Both the position numbers and the translations under genes were made by a program. The notes beneath the pieces were generated by a model. It saw nothing but the letters and a program-made list of their open reading frames with translations, searched no databases and was not told the origin of the DNA. DNA of 64,000 nucleotides from Ophiobolus disseminans (taxonomy: Eukaryota > Ascomycota > Dothideomycetes > Pleosporales > Phaeosphaeriaceae), in NCBI GenBank assembly GCA_010093685.1, contig MU006232.1:1017427-1081426 (forward strand). The letters are read 5' to 3'. Of this stretch, positions 34,846-47,886 are shown one piece after another. Each line of letters begins with the position of its first letter. The first letter of the stretch is position 1.

Positions 34846-35815
34846 GCTGTCGTTAAGGCTCCCGAAACCGTGTTCGCAAAGCGGGGTTGTAGTCCTTTCT
34901 GGTTGAGAACAGCGAGTGTGGTGTGTATAAGTGGAAGAATGAAGAAGTTAGCAGCAGGCGGGGATTTGTTTGCTCTAAAGGCCGCGAGGCTGTTCCGTGG
35001 TAGGCCGCCTTTACTTAGAGGAGCGCCGCACCTTTCCCGTGATAGTGGCAAGGCTGAGTCCCCGCATGCATGGTGAATGTGCAATGACGAGTAGTATCGC
35101 GAAGTAGAAGCCCGAAGATTAGGCAACTGCTGCGTAACTCATGCGCGGCTGAAGAGGACAAACGGAGTGAAACTGTGGCGGTGGGAAGCTGCGTCTATCC
35201 AAGTCTGGAAGTCGCTACAATCTTGGACCAATCACCTTGTTTGTGCAACCTGCTGAGACGAGGTCGCCTTCCAAGGTTCCGCTCATGTTAGTCATCCACA
35301 AGTACCACATCTTCTTCTCCACAAACTTGATCTTGGTATCAGATTAGGGCGCAAAATTCCGGTGTAGAATTGTGGCACATGCAGCATCAGCCTCGGAAAG
35401 CACGTGTTTCGTGGTTGCCTAGCGTTCACTCCCACACCGGGACCCACTTCAGCCTCAACATACAGCAAAGTCAACTTCTTCCGTCGACTTTCGGATATAG
35501 ATATCAGTATATCTATCCTACATTAGATAAGATCTAGTGCTAACGCTGGAACAGCACGAACGTACTGGTGGACGCATCGAGCTTAGTATTACGGTAGACT
35601 AGTGGCGCATTCCCGATGAAGAATTAAAATTTTAGTGTCATATACTTGTGAGCACACAGTAAATTACAGAGCACACAGTCGCTTGTTAGACAAAATGGCT
35701 TCAATTCCCACATGTAACACGTGAAAACAACATTCCTACGTCTGCATGACCTGTAGAACTTCCCTTTTTCTCTATATATTCACACCACCATCCCGTCATC
35801 TCCTGATACTGTCGC
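34846..35815. other. Intergenic, 970 bases
   Basis: The promoter side of the E2-like gene, then an AT-richer stretch that borders the broken gene at 35816. It holds a short perfect inverted repeat at 35497-35516. I see no gene. Confidence 0.5.
35497..35516. repeat. Short inverted repeat, 8-base arms
   Basis: Arms atagatat and atatctat flank a 4-base loop (cagt). It could be a hairpin, a dimeric protein site or chance in AT-rich DNA. Confidence 0.4.
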
Positions 35816-36611
35816 TTACTTCACGACCACCCAGTTTACCCCATCCTTCACACCCTTCACATCCTCAAACTCCACTGCCAAAACAACCACACCATCCTCC
35901 TTCCCGCCCTCCCCCTGCACCTCAGCAACACCAACTTCCCCCCGCCCTCCACCTCCTTAACCCCATAAACCACCTTGCGCAGCTCGCCGACCTCCAGCTC
36001 TGTATCCAGATCCGGCAACCCATAGAGAATCGCTTGCACGACACCGATGCGCTTCACCGGCGCAACTCCGCGCAATTGCTTGCCAAAGGTAAGATCATAC
36101 GTCGTGCCAGGCTATGGGCGTAGGAAGCTGGGGAGGCGATACGGCCATGGCTTCACATCTTCGAGCTGGGGAGAAAAGTCGCGCGTGATGCTGTCTTTGG
36201 CTTTGCGAGCTGCGGCGGGGAAGAGATCGGGGAGGTTTATGCCTTCTACGCCGGTGGTCAGGCTGCTCATGAGGAGCGGGCGTGTCATGCCCGGGTCGAA
36301 GGCGGTGTATGTTGTCATGTACGGTGCCTCTTCGGATGGGGTGTCTTGTAGTGGATGTTGTGGGGTATTGTCGAAGGGAGATAGATCGTCCAGTGGGGAT
36401 GAGCGGGTGAGGCGCTGTATGTCGTTATGTGTAGTTTGGCATATTTGATTGCTGGGGTGTGCTCTTGTTGTGGTGTTGGAGGTGCTTGAGAAGTTGGTCC
36501 AGCGTGTGCAACTTTAGTCTTTGCTGAGCCTAGTTTCAGAGTAGGCGCGGGTTGGGGCTTAGGCACAGCTCGTAGGCCCGCGGTCAGCGTATTCGGTGCT
36601 TTTCGGAGCAT
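35816..36611 (-). pseudogene. Broken gene, protein of unknown function
   Basis: Coding-like sequence runs leftward from ATG at 36611 to a stop at 35816-35818 but changes frame and contains a stop. The first part (MLRKAPNTLTAGLRAVPKPQ) is in one frame; the next (LTRSSPLDDLSPFDNTP, MTTYTAFDPGMTRPLLMSS) is in another, with no splice sites that would join them. A TAG at 36112-36114 follows PYRLPSFLRP; the same frame goes on as PGTTYDLTFGKQLRGVAPVK. Near the six-base C run at 35938-35943 the frame shifts again to VVLAVEFEDVKGVKDGVNW. At least three lesions make decay more likely than odd splicing. The basic, Thr/Ser-rich start looks like a mitochondrial import sequence. I do not recognise the family with confidence. 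Confidence 0.65.
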
Positions 36612-37499
36612 TGTGTTGGTGTGTGATGTGTTTGGAGAAGTTAATAAATCGGGGGCGATTAAAGCTTGTTGCTAACAAAGGTGAGTGTTGAGTAGTAAAT
36701 TGTGTGGGTAGAGGAAAAAAGAATTTGAAAGCAGAGCGTGGGAGTACATATTTTCAGGGGTGCGTGATTCCACTTTCACTCATGGCGCTACTCTAACAAG
36801 ACCCTTTCACTGCGCAAAGCTTGCTCGGAATAGGCACTCAGATGCCTGTTCGCAAACAATGTCGGTGCAATAGTTTGTGCTTGTAAGTTTGTATGCTGGT
36901 CGAGTCCGCTGGATCACTATCATTCAGCTGTTAAGTTCCCAATTTGATCTACGGTGAGACTTCAGACAGAGTGAATTCTCAGTGTAATGCATGGGAACCA
37001 CCGTCCACAAGTAAACGCCATGGTGACAGGTCTCAATGTCGAACAGTAGGGAGCAAGACGTCAAGATTCTTCAGCAATGTAAACGACTCGCAATCAAAGC
37101 ATAGGAGAAGTAGAGAGAGCTCGCACACGAATAGACTGGATTTTTATAGCAACGAAACGACAGTATCGATTATGTTGGTGCAACTATAGATCAGCATCGA
37201 CCCAGCCTGCGTGTGACGCAACATTACAATAAACAAATAGAATCCAATTACAACAAAAATATAAATAACAGAGCGAGATTGTAACAAGTATGAACTACAA
37301 TATACGAAACAGAAAGACCAAAATGATGGGGTATCCAACTCAGCGCTGATGTACAGCATGCCTAGATCGCTCAAAATGTCGCTATGCAGAAGCAATAGAA
37401 ACGCGTGCCAACTATATGTGCATACAAATAGAAAGAAAAGTAACGACAGAATGAAAAAGATTGAAAATCGAAAAGATGGTGGTAGAGGTGACGAGCTCC
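36612..37499. other. Intergenic, 888 bases
   Basis: Upstream of the broken gene and downstream of the 2158-residue gene. AT-rich in its second half (about 37140-37460), as expected for a 3' UTR and terminator region. No gene seen. Confidence 0.5.
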
Positions 37500-40400
37500 T
37501 CAGTCGTCGGTCCAGACAGGCGGGACCCACTCTTGGCCAGGGTACGATGTAGCCCGCATAGCAGGCTCGTCATCTTCAACAGCAGGTAACTCGAACACTT
37601 GTCGGGATGAGCTACCACGTCGCTCCCAGCCGGGTTGCCCGCCGTTGCGACTGCCAGCAACGCTGCGGATGCTACCCACTCGAGTGCCACCTGATACGCT
37701 GCGCTCTAGCTCCCTGGCCCTTGCACGAGCAGCATCGCGTTCTTGCTTCTCGCGCTCAGACTCGGCGCGCTGTATCTGAGCACGTTGGATGCGCTCCATA
37801 CGCGCGTGCTCTTCTTGTTGGAGGAGTTGCCGGCGTAGCGATTCGGCGCCCATATCGGGTGCATCTCGCTGAGGTGAGGCAGCCATTGACGCAGGTTGAG
37901 GATGTTGTAGGATACCTATGGACACTTGACGTGGGCGGGGATCGCCTTGTCGGCCACGAGTGTCGTTATTCACGTTAGTAGCGATGTTAGGCGGCCTGGG
38001 GTGCTCCGGCCTGCTCTTGTCCATTCCATCGTTCGGTACTCCAGGACCCTCGTAAGATGGAGGAGGCTCGTCATGCATTGATCGTTCATAACGTGGATCA
38101 TGGGGTGCCGGAGGCGGCGGCGTATAGTGCTCCTCTTGCGGCGGGGAAGGCTGATACTGTTCTTGATTGGATGTCGCATGCTGGTATTCTTGCGATGAAA
38201 CTGGGCGAGAGTTGTGCATCATAGGGTGCATTGGACTATGTGTGTGTTTCGGCGAGGGTGCGGGTGGGGCTGGCAGCGCAGCTGGAACCGGGTTCAAAGG
38301 GCTTCTGGGGTTGGCTGAATCAGGCGACATTGGTAAAGGATACGCAGCAGGGTGTGCAGCTTGTCCAGGATGTATTGGCGCAGGCTGTGCAGGTGACGCT
38401 ACCTGAGACTGTAAGTAAGGCTGCGGTGAGCCTCGGGGTAGAACCTCCTTGAACCCACCACCTAGTTGTTGGGGGACGATGGTGGATGCGGAGGGCGGAA
38501 CCGGCGAATGACTATGGCTAGAAGCGCGCGGCGAAGGTGATCCAGCACTTCTCTCGGCATGCTCTTGCTCTCGAGCGGTGAACTGCTGCTGCATGAATTG
38601 ACGCTGGCGTGCTCGCACAATCTCCTGTTCAGTGGCGCCTTCGGGAAAGTTCATGTGCCATGGACGCTCCGATGTATCGGGATGAATCTCAGAGATACTG
38701 CTCATTCTTGGCTTTTGAGCTTTCTGGGCAGGCGGTGGTGCGATACTAAGAGCATCCTGGGCTGGGGTAGAGACTGGTGATACAATGGAGACAGTGCTGG
38801 CCTCTGAGTGTGTTCGATTATTGGGTGGCATTTGAGATTGGGCCGAGACTTGAGGTGATAAAGAGGGCATTCGTGGATCTGAGTATTGATTGTCGTATTG
38901 ATTTGGTCGACTGGGTGGTCCTTGAGGTGAAAAATAAAGTGGCTGCTGTTCTCGGTCGCAAGGTGAAACGAATGCGCCAGACACATGGTTGTACGCTGCC
39001 GGAATCTGAGGTGTCTCATATTGCGGTTCAATAGGTGAGCTAACGTGACGTTGTGAGATAGGAGCCTGAGCATGACTGGCTTGACCAGCATGGGGTCCAG
39101 AAACGCTTCGGTGGTTGATTACTGGGTGAACCCTATCCGCGTATTGCTGTGAACGAAGCTGCTGCTCTTGTTGTTGCCGTTCTTGATGAGCTCGAAGAAG
39201 CTCATCGTGAGAGGCAGCGCGGGAAACGTCCCCTTGTTGCAGTTGTGCTGACCGATGGCTTTCAGGCTGGGACATTGGCATCGGTTGTCTATGAGGTTGT
39301 TGGTGGCCGTCGTTTGAGGAGCGGAGAGTAGCCTGTTCAGGTGCTGATCGTTCTCGCTGTTGCCTATCTCTTTCAACTTGCAACGCTTTCTGTGCCTCTT
39401 GTTCAGCTTCAAGCTGAAGCCGCTGTTGTTCCAAATGTAGACGCTCTGCTTGCAAAGTTCTATGTGCTTCTTCATCGCGTAACGTAGGTTGCTGGTGAAG
39501 TAATTGTTGCAATGCAGCTGGCGGAGCAGCAGATCCGCCTTGGTTAGGCGTGGAATTCTGACGCTGCTGTTCTGCTAGAAGTCGAGTGGCTTGGGATGTA
39601 TGGTAAGCTCCTTTTTCAGGCATGGATGGGACGGAATTAGGATTGTAGTACCCACCTGGAGGAGGGCCGAAGCTTGTCTGACGAATTTGCGAAGAAGGCT
39701 GGTCGATTGATGTATTCGAAGTGTGCGTGCTCGGACGAGAGACCGGTGGCACAAATTGACCCGATGGTACGGGCGATTTCTGGGCTTGATGCTCTTCTGC
39801 CAATTGTCTTGTTCTTGCGTAAGCCGAACTCTGCTCCGGATTGAGTCCTTGTATAGGCTGCTGTTGGGGCAATGGCCGTGATTGTGCCTGTTGGTAGTGC
39901 TGAGGAAACCCATACGGATCTGCACTTTGTAAGCTCTGCGGGGCGGCGGATGGCATGGTCGGGGGGGATGAAAACTGAGGACGCATCTGTTGCGGAGGGT
40001 ATTGCCCAGGCGGGTACTGGCCGGGCGGGTATTGTCCGGGAGGGTTTTGACCTGGTGGATACCGTCCGGGAGGGTATTGACTTGGTGGATATTGTCCAGG
40101 AGGGTATGTACCCGGTGGATATTGTTCGGGAGGGTATGTACCTGGCGGATACTGTCCTGGGGGATACTGCGAACTAGGCGGCGGGGGCTTGAACTGCTGC
40201 TGCTGCTGAGGCGCAGTAGAATGGCGCTGGGCCTTTTGTGCCTTCTTCTGCTCTTTCGTGAGTTTGGGCTGAGCCTCACTGCTTCTGCCAAATATGTTGC
40301 CCAGAGTGGAGAACCTTTTCTTCTTAGTCGACTCCGGTACGCCAGACGTTGGTGCTCGAGTGGGCTGTGGTTGTCCGTTCTGCATTGGCACTCTCTGAGG

Positions 40401-43400
40401 CATCTGCTGTGGTGGTATACCTTGAAAGGGCACGGGACTGGCCGGCTTCCTCAGGTCTAGGCGGGAATCAGTTGGCTGAACCCTTGTTGAACCTTGACTA
40501 ATGTGACTGAGGTGCGATTCTGCCCCATTGCTAGGAGGCCGGTTCGGAGGCGCGGATGGGGCTGCTGGCCCCATGGGTCGTACTGGCGTCTGCTCGCGAT
40601 GGAGACTGCTTACAGCCGATTGGTACGAACCGTTCCGTTTGGGATCGACTGGAACCGCCTGGCCATTTGGACGGAGCGATGTATTGGGCGAATGTATTAC
40701 TTGTTGTGTATTTGCTTGCTTCTTGCCACCAAGTCCCTTGAATACAGCGGAGAATCTAGGTATTGAGGACGGCTTCTCTTGCTGCTTAGGCGCCTGCTGA
40801 GCGGGTATTGACGGCCTACCTTGAGGAGGTTGGCTATTTGCATGAGGAGCGCGGGGATACTGCGCTTGAAGATGCATCATGTGCTGTTGAAATTCGTATT
40901 CATTCCTGGGCCCCGGGCTCGGTCCGCTCGGCTGTCTCTGGAAGCGAGGATCAGAATCGGGTCTCATCATTTGACTCTGCATTGCAGAATTGGGAGGTCC
41001 AGGGTGCCCAGAACTTGCGCGATGCATCCGAAGATCCTGTGCCTCCTGGTTCGCAATATGCCCAGGTTGTAATGGCTGGCCGTTTAGGAAAGGCTGTTCA
41101 GGCATGTTGGCATTCGACGTTGATTGAGGGGTTATGTTGGATGTCACTGGAACAGGTGGCCTAGCGTTACCTGGCGTTGGCGTGCGAGTTTCTCGAGTCT
41201 CATCTTGTGGGTGAGCATGAGCTTGCGCGGATGTAGATGGTTGAGGAACATGTCGCTGGGCGTTCGCAGAGCCTCGCTGGTCGGTAGCTGGAGCTGATGG
41301 GAAAGTGGAGTAATTTGTTCCAGGAGAGGCCAGGTTCGCCTGATGACTGGAAATAGAAGGATGGCTAGCCGCTGCGCTCCCTCGCTTTGCGGGTTGATTG
41401 ACCTGGTCTTGTGGGCGCCCGTCCTGGTCTGTGGGTCCTGAGATGAAGCTCATCGGCCTCTCAAAGCTGTATCTGGATCGATCATCCTCACGAGCTTCTG
41501 ACGCGCCAGCACCAAAAGCAACATCCGGTTTGACTGGAACTGGGTTACCATACACATCGAATACTTGGGTCTGTGCAACTCGCAAAGGCCGGCCACTTTC
41601 ATCTCGAACATCTTTTACTATGCCGTTATGGTCGGCATACAGATCGAAATCGTCGTCCTTGGCGGTAGGCGTACGATCGTCTTGCATTGTCGCAGACTCT
41701 TCTGGGATCTGGGCAGGCTTCGAATGGTTGCTCATCGAAGGCTCGTGTTGCATGCGACGAATTGTTGATGGTGTTGACCGGCCAGCCGTGCTCGGTGCGG
41801 GAGAGATTGGAGTGCCGCCTTCCGAGACCATGGAGGAAATTTTGGACAACAACGAAATTGATCTTTCCGGGACTGTCAGATCAGTCGAGGGATGCTGCGC
41901 ATGACGCATTGGGCTTTGGGCGATCTCGTGGCCTCCGAAGTAGCCATTCGGCTTCGCCGAATATCCTGAGTTGTGGTTCAACCCTTCAGCCTTGTCAGCC
42001 CGGCCATTTTGGACAATGCGCGGCACCTGCGCCACAGGTGTAACGAGATCGCTCTCATCCCTCATGTCGCCGGGTTGGCTTGATCCAGAAACTGAGTTAG
42101 CGGGGATGCTATCGCGGTCCCATGATGCAAGAGATGAATCTGACGCAGCGTATTCAATGGCGTGGACGACTTGAAATGGGGTCGCGGCAGAGACGCGTCT
42201 TGGCCCAAGCGGCCCGTCAGCGCTACTCACGCTACCAGCCGCATCTGGGGCTAGCAGGGTGCCCTGTGCTGGCGTTGCCCCAGGCTGCAAGGCATTTTCA
42301 TTACTTTCAAGATTGCTCACGTTTTGCGATTTTGGAGCCTCAGCCAAAGGCTTGGCTGTCCATGTCCGCGTTTTGGGGAGCTTCAGATCGCTTTGCGAGA
42401 ACCAAACGGGTGCTGGAGAGTTCGCTTGTTCCCTGTTCGATGCTGCATCGTCATCCTTGTGTGCTCGAGACGAAACAGGCGAAATATCACCTCCAATTGT
42501 TTCCGTCTCGAATTTCATACGTTTGTCCTTTGGTTGGGAGGTGTGGATGTTATCCAGCTTGGTATCCAAAGGTCTCACGGTTTTTGTTTCGCGCACACGT
42601 TCTGATGTCCTCGTTGTAGCCGTACTTTCCAGGCTCGCCCGGTTCGACTCTTGCCTGACAGCCATACCTCTAGCATTGTGATACTCGTTCGGTGTCGGCG
42701 TCCGCCCTCCATCCTGACTAGTTACATCACCTGGCGGTATCTTCGCAGCCTGACGGAGCGGACTGATTACGTCCCTCGCCTTTGTTTTTGGTGCTTGGAA
42801 CAGAGAGCTTCGTTTCGCTTTTGACAGCTGGCGGCCCCTAACATATTCTTCATCGTCGCTTACGTCGAGATGCGTGGGAACGAGATATGATGGAAGGGAG
42901 CCAGATGCCTCTGGTTTCGCACTCTCAGGAATAGGATCATAGCTGAGCTGGGGAGGCTGATCGTCCTCGTCAAAGCCTTCTTTGTTGATTTGTGAAGAGT
43001 CGCGAGCTGGCGTTTCATGATAGCTTCGTGTTGTGTCTTGCGATGCTCTCTCGGGTGCAGTCGACCAATGCAAGTCATATTTTGGCTGCCCAAACTTGCT
43101 GTTACTGTCATTGGACGATATGCTCGCTCCTGGCTGGGGATGAGCTACCAGAGGCCACTGTACGTTGTCCAAATCTGAAGAAGGCGTATCATCTTTGCTA
43201 GCGCTTTGTGAACCATGTTTTTCTAATAGGCGAGGCGAAGCGTCGAGTTGTGGGACACCTTCAGGCTCTGTCGTTATTGTTCCGTTGTGACGTTGCTGAA
43301 GATCGGTTCCCACCTTCGTCGTCGGAATTGGTGGCGTGGAGTACCTGATCACACTCTGCAAAACCTCGTGACTCAGTTCTCCACTGACGCGTACTGTGTC

Positions 43401-44026
43401 CGGCAATCTTGGCACAGGCGGGATATCCTCTGCGGGCTCCCTGTCGTTTGAGAATGCACTCTTCGCAGGCGATGGTAAGATTCCCAACCGAGATTGTTGT
43501 TCGCGAGGCGGAGTGGCATTGAACTGAGCACCGTATACTGATGGCGCCGGCACGGCGTTCCATGATTCGGGTGCATGGAATGAATGCGGCCGACTTCTGT
43601 CTTCTCCAAGAACACGTGAAACCTCACGAGGTGGAGTGCCTTTGGGTGTGCTGGAAAAGAAGGATGTGTTACTTGGCAGCGCGATACTACTCGGCCGTGA
43701 CCGAGAACGACTAGGACGGTGAAATGATGTTAGAGAAAAACGCCGTTTCTTCTTCTCGTCTTTCGGGCTATCGGTATCGCTCCGTATATTCTTCTCGGGC
43801 GTTACGATTGTTGAAGAGGCGGTTCGCGAAGGCGTGGGAACAAACTCGGGCTCCTCAGAAACTTCGCGCGAAGAACGCATGGAGTGTGATCGAGAATGGG
43901 GATCCTACATCACAAACGACGCATCAGCATGTGAACCGGAGGAGATTCGGACACTGAGAAGCGAGTTCCGTTTAGATCGTTATGGACTACGTGCTCGGAT
44001 ACATCGTACGAACTGGAAAAGGACAT
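37500..44026 (-). CDS. Giant disordered protein, 2158 residues, unknown function
   Basis: The main exon is 43904-37500. I add a first exon 44026-43955 (MSFSSSYDVSEHVVHNDLNG) and a 50-base intron with a gtgtcc donor, because the junction TRFS/DPHSRSHSMRSS reads naturally; if this is wrong the protein starts at 43880. Nearly all of it is low-complexity: Ser/Pro-rich to about residue 1000, then Gln/Pro-rich. A PPG-Tyr repeat block of about a dozen short units (YPPGQ, YPPGT) lies near residues 1265-1330 (40000-40180). A charged coiled coil near 2040-2100 (ESEREKQERDAARARAREL) precedes a conserved-looking end, PGQEWVPPVWTDD. There is one PPSY motif. Such proteins may act as scaffolds at the cell cortex or in phase-separated bodies, but I do not recognise this one. 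Confidence 0.8.
40000..40180 (-). repeat. In-gene tandem repeat coding YPPGQ-like units
   Basis: About twelve units of five codons (15 bases) run in tandem inside the 2158-residue gene. The fifth residue varies (Q, T, R, N, E, S in place), so units have diverged but kept frame. Such coding minisatellites often differ in copy number between strains. Confidence 0.8.
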
Positions 44027-44171
44027 GAATACTGTAACGCCCAAAAAACATCATAAACGCTAGTTTCGAGGTCCCATCCAGTTCCTACCAACCCGTATCC
44101 AGTAGTCCATCTGCTAGGAAAAGAAACTCGTGGTAGCCATCTCTGTCGTACTGTGAAAGGGTAAAAGGAAA

Positions 44172-47100
44172 TCATTTCTCTACCTTCTCACGACCAAAGC
44201 GACTCTTGCCTTTAGCAAACAAGCCCTTGGCGCTAGTCAATCCCTTTCCACTCAATACATTTGCCGTGTGCAGCAGGTCTTTGCCCTTGGCCTCAAATTG
44301 CCGGCTTGCAGCGCGTCGATCGAATCCAGCGCCAGAGCCAGAGGGAGCTCCTGCCGTCGGGGAGTTCTCACCTGCAGGTGTATACGCAGGGGGGGACTGG
44401 TGTTGCTCAGCAACTTGAGGTTGGTGGACGCTTGAGCCTCCAAACTTGCCAAGCAACGATAGTGAGGGTGTGTGCTTGTGACGAACTGTCCCTGTAGATG
44501 TTCGCTGAACAGGACCAGGTTGAGTGGTCAGGTCAGGGTTAGCTTCCAGCGCGGATGTAAGCCAACCTTCGAGTCCATGATCTTGTGTGGCCCAGTGCTC
44601 TCGAGTCTGATTGTATGTAGCAATGCGTTCAGCCGACGAGCTGATCGTCGCAATTTCCCGCGCACCAAGAGGCTTGCCCGTGGTAGGGGATGTCGCAACA
44701 GGTGCGTGGTGGATTGGAGCTGAAGTGGTTGGTTCGGCTACAGAGATTGCAGTAGATATGGCAGGATTAGGAAGCTCTTTATTGAGCTCTTGTGGTAGCG
44801 GCTTCAAATCTCCTTGGTCGGTTCGTGTCGGCGAAGAAATATCAGCGCTGAGACGTGGAGGAAGATCAACTGCCTCAGGGTTAAGGGTAGTGTTCACAAC
44901 ATGAAGTCCAGGCGACCTAGTCTGTTCTCGCGTTGGACTGGAGAACAAGTTGTGTTCAGCCGGCGGTGTAGAAGGCTGAGCTATGGGGCCGGATTCTGTG
45001 AAAGGTTCCGGTTTGGTGACAGTTATTGTGTGACTTGGTCCGAAGTAAGGATCTTGCAGAGCTTCAGACCGTTGTTGGCGCTCCTCTTCCACCCCACGTT
45101 CAATAGCGGGGGACGGAATTTGGTCTTCGTGGGCGACTTTTGTAGGTTCAGGAACGGCAACAGCCTTGTTCAAGCTATTTGGCGGCGCTGCTTGTGAACC
45201 ATTCGTCTCCCAGCTAAAGCGATTGAGCAACGAGGGCTTCGGTGGCTCAGGTGGTGGTATCGTGGGAGCAGCAACAGCCCCTACGGGAACGTTACGCTCC
45301 ATATCCTGAGACTGCCGCGGGGTTGCATGGTCACCGCCATCTGCCCAATAGCTATCGTATTCGGCTGGTAAGATGGAACTGGCGCGGTTCGCTCCAGGAC
45401 TGGCAGGCAGTAGTGACGTACGATTTGGGTCTCTTGAAGTCACTGGAGTGAGGCTAGCCACGATTTCTTTACGCAAGCGGTCGCTTTCCTGATCGTCTGC
45501 TGAGGGCGCAGTGCTCAGCTGAGGAAAGAAGTCGGGGCGCTTTTGCTGAACCGGAGTTTTCGTGTCCACCTCCGCTGGAGATAATTGCGGCGGTTGCTCA
45601 GTCGTTGGCGTGTCTTTGGCAGGTGGAGTTGGTGGCACACTCGACAGCGAAGACTCAGGTCGCTCTAGTTGGAGTGGCCGAGGCATATACATGTCACCAT
45701 AGCCTGGACCTTTTCTGCCATCAGCCTGCTTGTCGTGGTTGTCTGAAGAGCTATCATCAAGCCCAACCGTCACTCTAAAGGATTCAGCCATTGCAGCTCC
45801 AGCACTCTTCAATGCTGAAAGTGGATCTTGAACCGTTTCAAATGCGACCTCGGTCACTGGGTGCTTCGCCGTAGTAGGGGTCAACTCGCTGTCCTGCGTG
45901 GAAACAGCGGCTTGGGCCGAACTGAACCCCAGGCCTCTGTCTCTTTCGCCTTGCTCTAGTGGAGTCATTGCATAAGATTCCCATTGTCCAGGAAGGTGCG
46001 GACGAAATTCCTTCACAGGGCTGCTTGGCTTGCCGGGACTACCCTTTGTAGGAGATGGCGCACGGGAGTTGTCGTGACTCCTTTCCCACGACTGGACGCT
46101 GTTCCTGGAAGTGTTCGACTGGGTAGAGCCGCGCCGAGAGTGCGAAACATCGCCGAACCTGCCAGCCAAAGCCTGTACCCGGCCTTTACTAGGGGACTCT
46201 GATCGAGAGCGTGGAAAAGCATCATCGATGGGCGACTGCCCGGCGTGCGATTCGAGGAATGCATCTTGAGACTGTTTCTCTGCCGCCGCAAGCCCAGGCG
46301 CCGCGCCTCCTGGATTGCTCTTCATGGCAGTCGCAATATCTGCCTCACGCGCAGCGTATGCGGGGGAAGGACCGCTCAACCCTCCTTCCATTGCTCGAGG
46401 TTCTTCAGGACTACCTGTTGTGATCCGACCAGCCTTGGGCTCGGGTATGTTCTTCTGGGGTGCAATGATGGGCGAGCGTGCAGGACTGTCACCACGGGTT
46501 GGGGTGGCTAGACCGCTGCGGGGCAGCGAGGAGTTGGAGAGGTTGCGAGTGTGGTCAATGAAAGGCTTTGGTGCAGCTTGGTGTGCAGGGTCGTGCATGT
46601 AAGTGGATGTTGGCTGGGGAACAGAGCCCACGGTATCACTGGGCTCTTCGGCAATTGCAGGTGTGCTACCCTCGCCGGCAGCTTGACTGCGCTTCAGTGC
46701 TGAGGCTCCTGAGCTGGGTACGCGACTCATGATAGGGCTGATACCGACGGTGCTGCCAGTGTTGCTCCTGGACATGGAGTCGTCATCCTTTGATATTGGC
46801 GTGGGCGGAATCGAGCGCTGGTCATCAGAGCGCGTAAATGCCTGGTCAACCACTGAGCGAAACCCCTGGTCGGCGGGTGGTAACACAACAGGCGCGTTGC
46901 TGGCAGGTGCTTGTGCCTGCAAACTGCTTGACGCCGGCTGCTGGCCATTCTGCGCAAATGCGGAGTCAAAGTCAGGCAGGTACTCGCTCTTGCGCTCAGC
47001 GACTGTCTGCAGCGGCTGCAGCGACCTTCCGCCGTCGGACGTAGGAGAGTGGATATCGTCCTTTGGGCGTGACGACAGAGAGTCCATGCTCGGCCGTCCG

Positions 47101-47886
47101 GAGTCCAGCGACGCACGCTCCCGTTCGCGCTCCTCGTGTACACGCTTGTAGATGTCTGCTGGCCGGACAAAGGGCAGCGGCTTATCGGAGCTGCTGCCGG
47201 CCCGCGATCTGGGAGATGCAGCCATTGGGGACTCTGCCTGTCCGATGCTGCTCTTGCGCGGGGGGAACTGGGTGTTGGACGGCGACGCGCCAATGTTGGA
47301 GGGCATAGGCGATATCTGCGTCTGCAACGGTGGCGGCATGGCACTGGGGGTGTAGTCTCGCCGGCCTTGGGGCTCGTGGCCCATGCCATTGTCCGAGCCG
47401 CTGGGCTGGCGCTGTGCCTCGCCGTACTGCCCATAGCCCTGCTGCGGCGGGGGCATGGACGCCGAGAAGGCGCGATGCTCCTCTCCTGCCTCGAACGAGT
47501 TCCGTCGCGCCTTCCCAGGTGGGCCTTGCTGGTACGGCTCCGTGAAGCTTCGGTCTGTATAGGTGCGCTGCGGTGGCTGCGGCCCGCCGGCGTAGAACCG
47601 TTGCGCCGTGGGCTCGGGTGCTGGCGGCTCCTGGTCGGCGCCATACTCGTCGAATTCGTCGTACTCGCCCCAGTCGTCGCCGTCGTATGCGTTCTTCTTC
47701 GCCGTCACCCACTTCTTCGTCTTCGCGCGATTAACATTAGTCTTAAAGGACACGGGCTGGCCGGCAGAGAAGGGCGACGAGGAGCGGTCACTGCGGGGGT
47801 CAGCACACGGGTGAGGGTGAATTGGAGCGGGCGCATTACAGTGGCGACTTGGCCTGCTCGCCGTGGAAGCGATATGGGCCAGACAT
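44172..47886 (-). CDS. Long disordered protein with conserved acidic N-terminus, 1221 residues
   Basis: Exons are 47886-47840 and 47790-44172 with a 49-base intron (gtaatg...cccgcag). I choose this start because it gives MSGPYRFHGEQAKSPLDRSS, then SAGQPVSFKTNVNRAKTKKW and an acidic Trp/Tyr motif DGDDWGEYDEFDEYG at about residues 47-62, a conserved opening I recall from other filamentous ascomycetes. Reading upstream without the intron gives a poor extension. The next 1050 residues are Ser/Pro/Thr-rich and disordered. The last 40 are ordered and basic (GKDLLHTANVLSGKGLTSAK, then FAKGKSRFGREKVEK). Function is unknown to me. Its stop is 145 bases from the start of the 2158-residue gene on the same strand. 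Confidence 0.82.
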
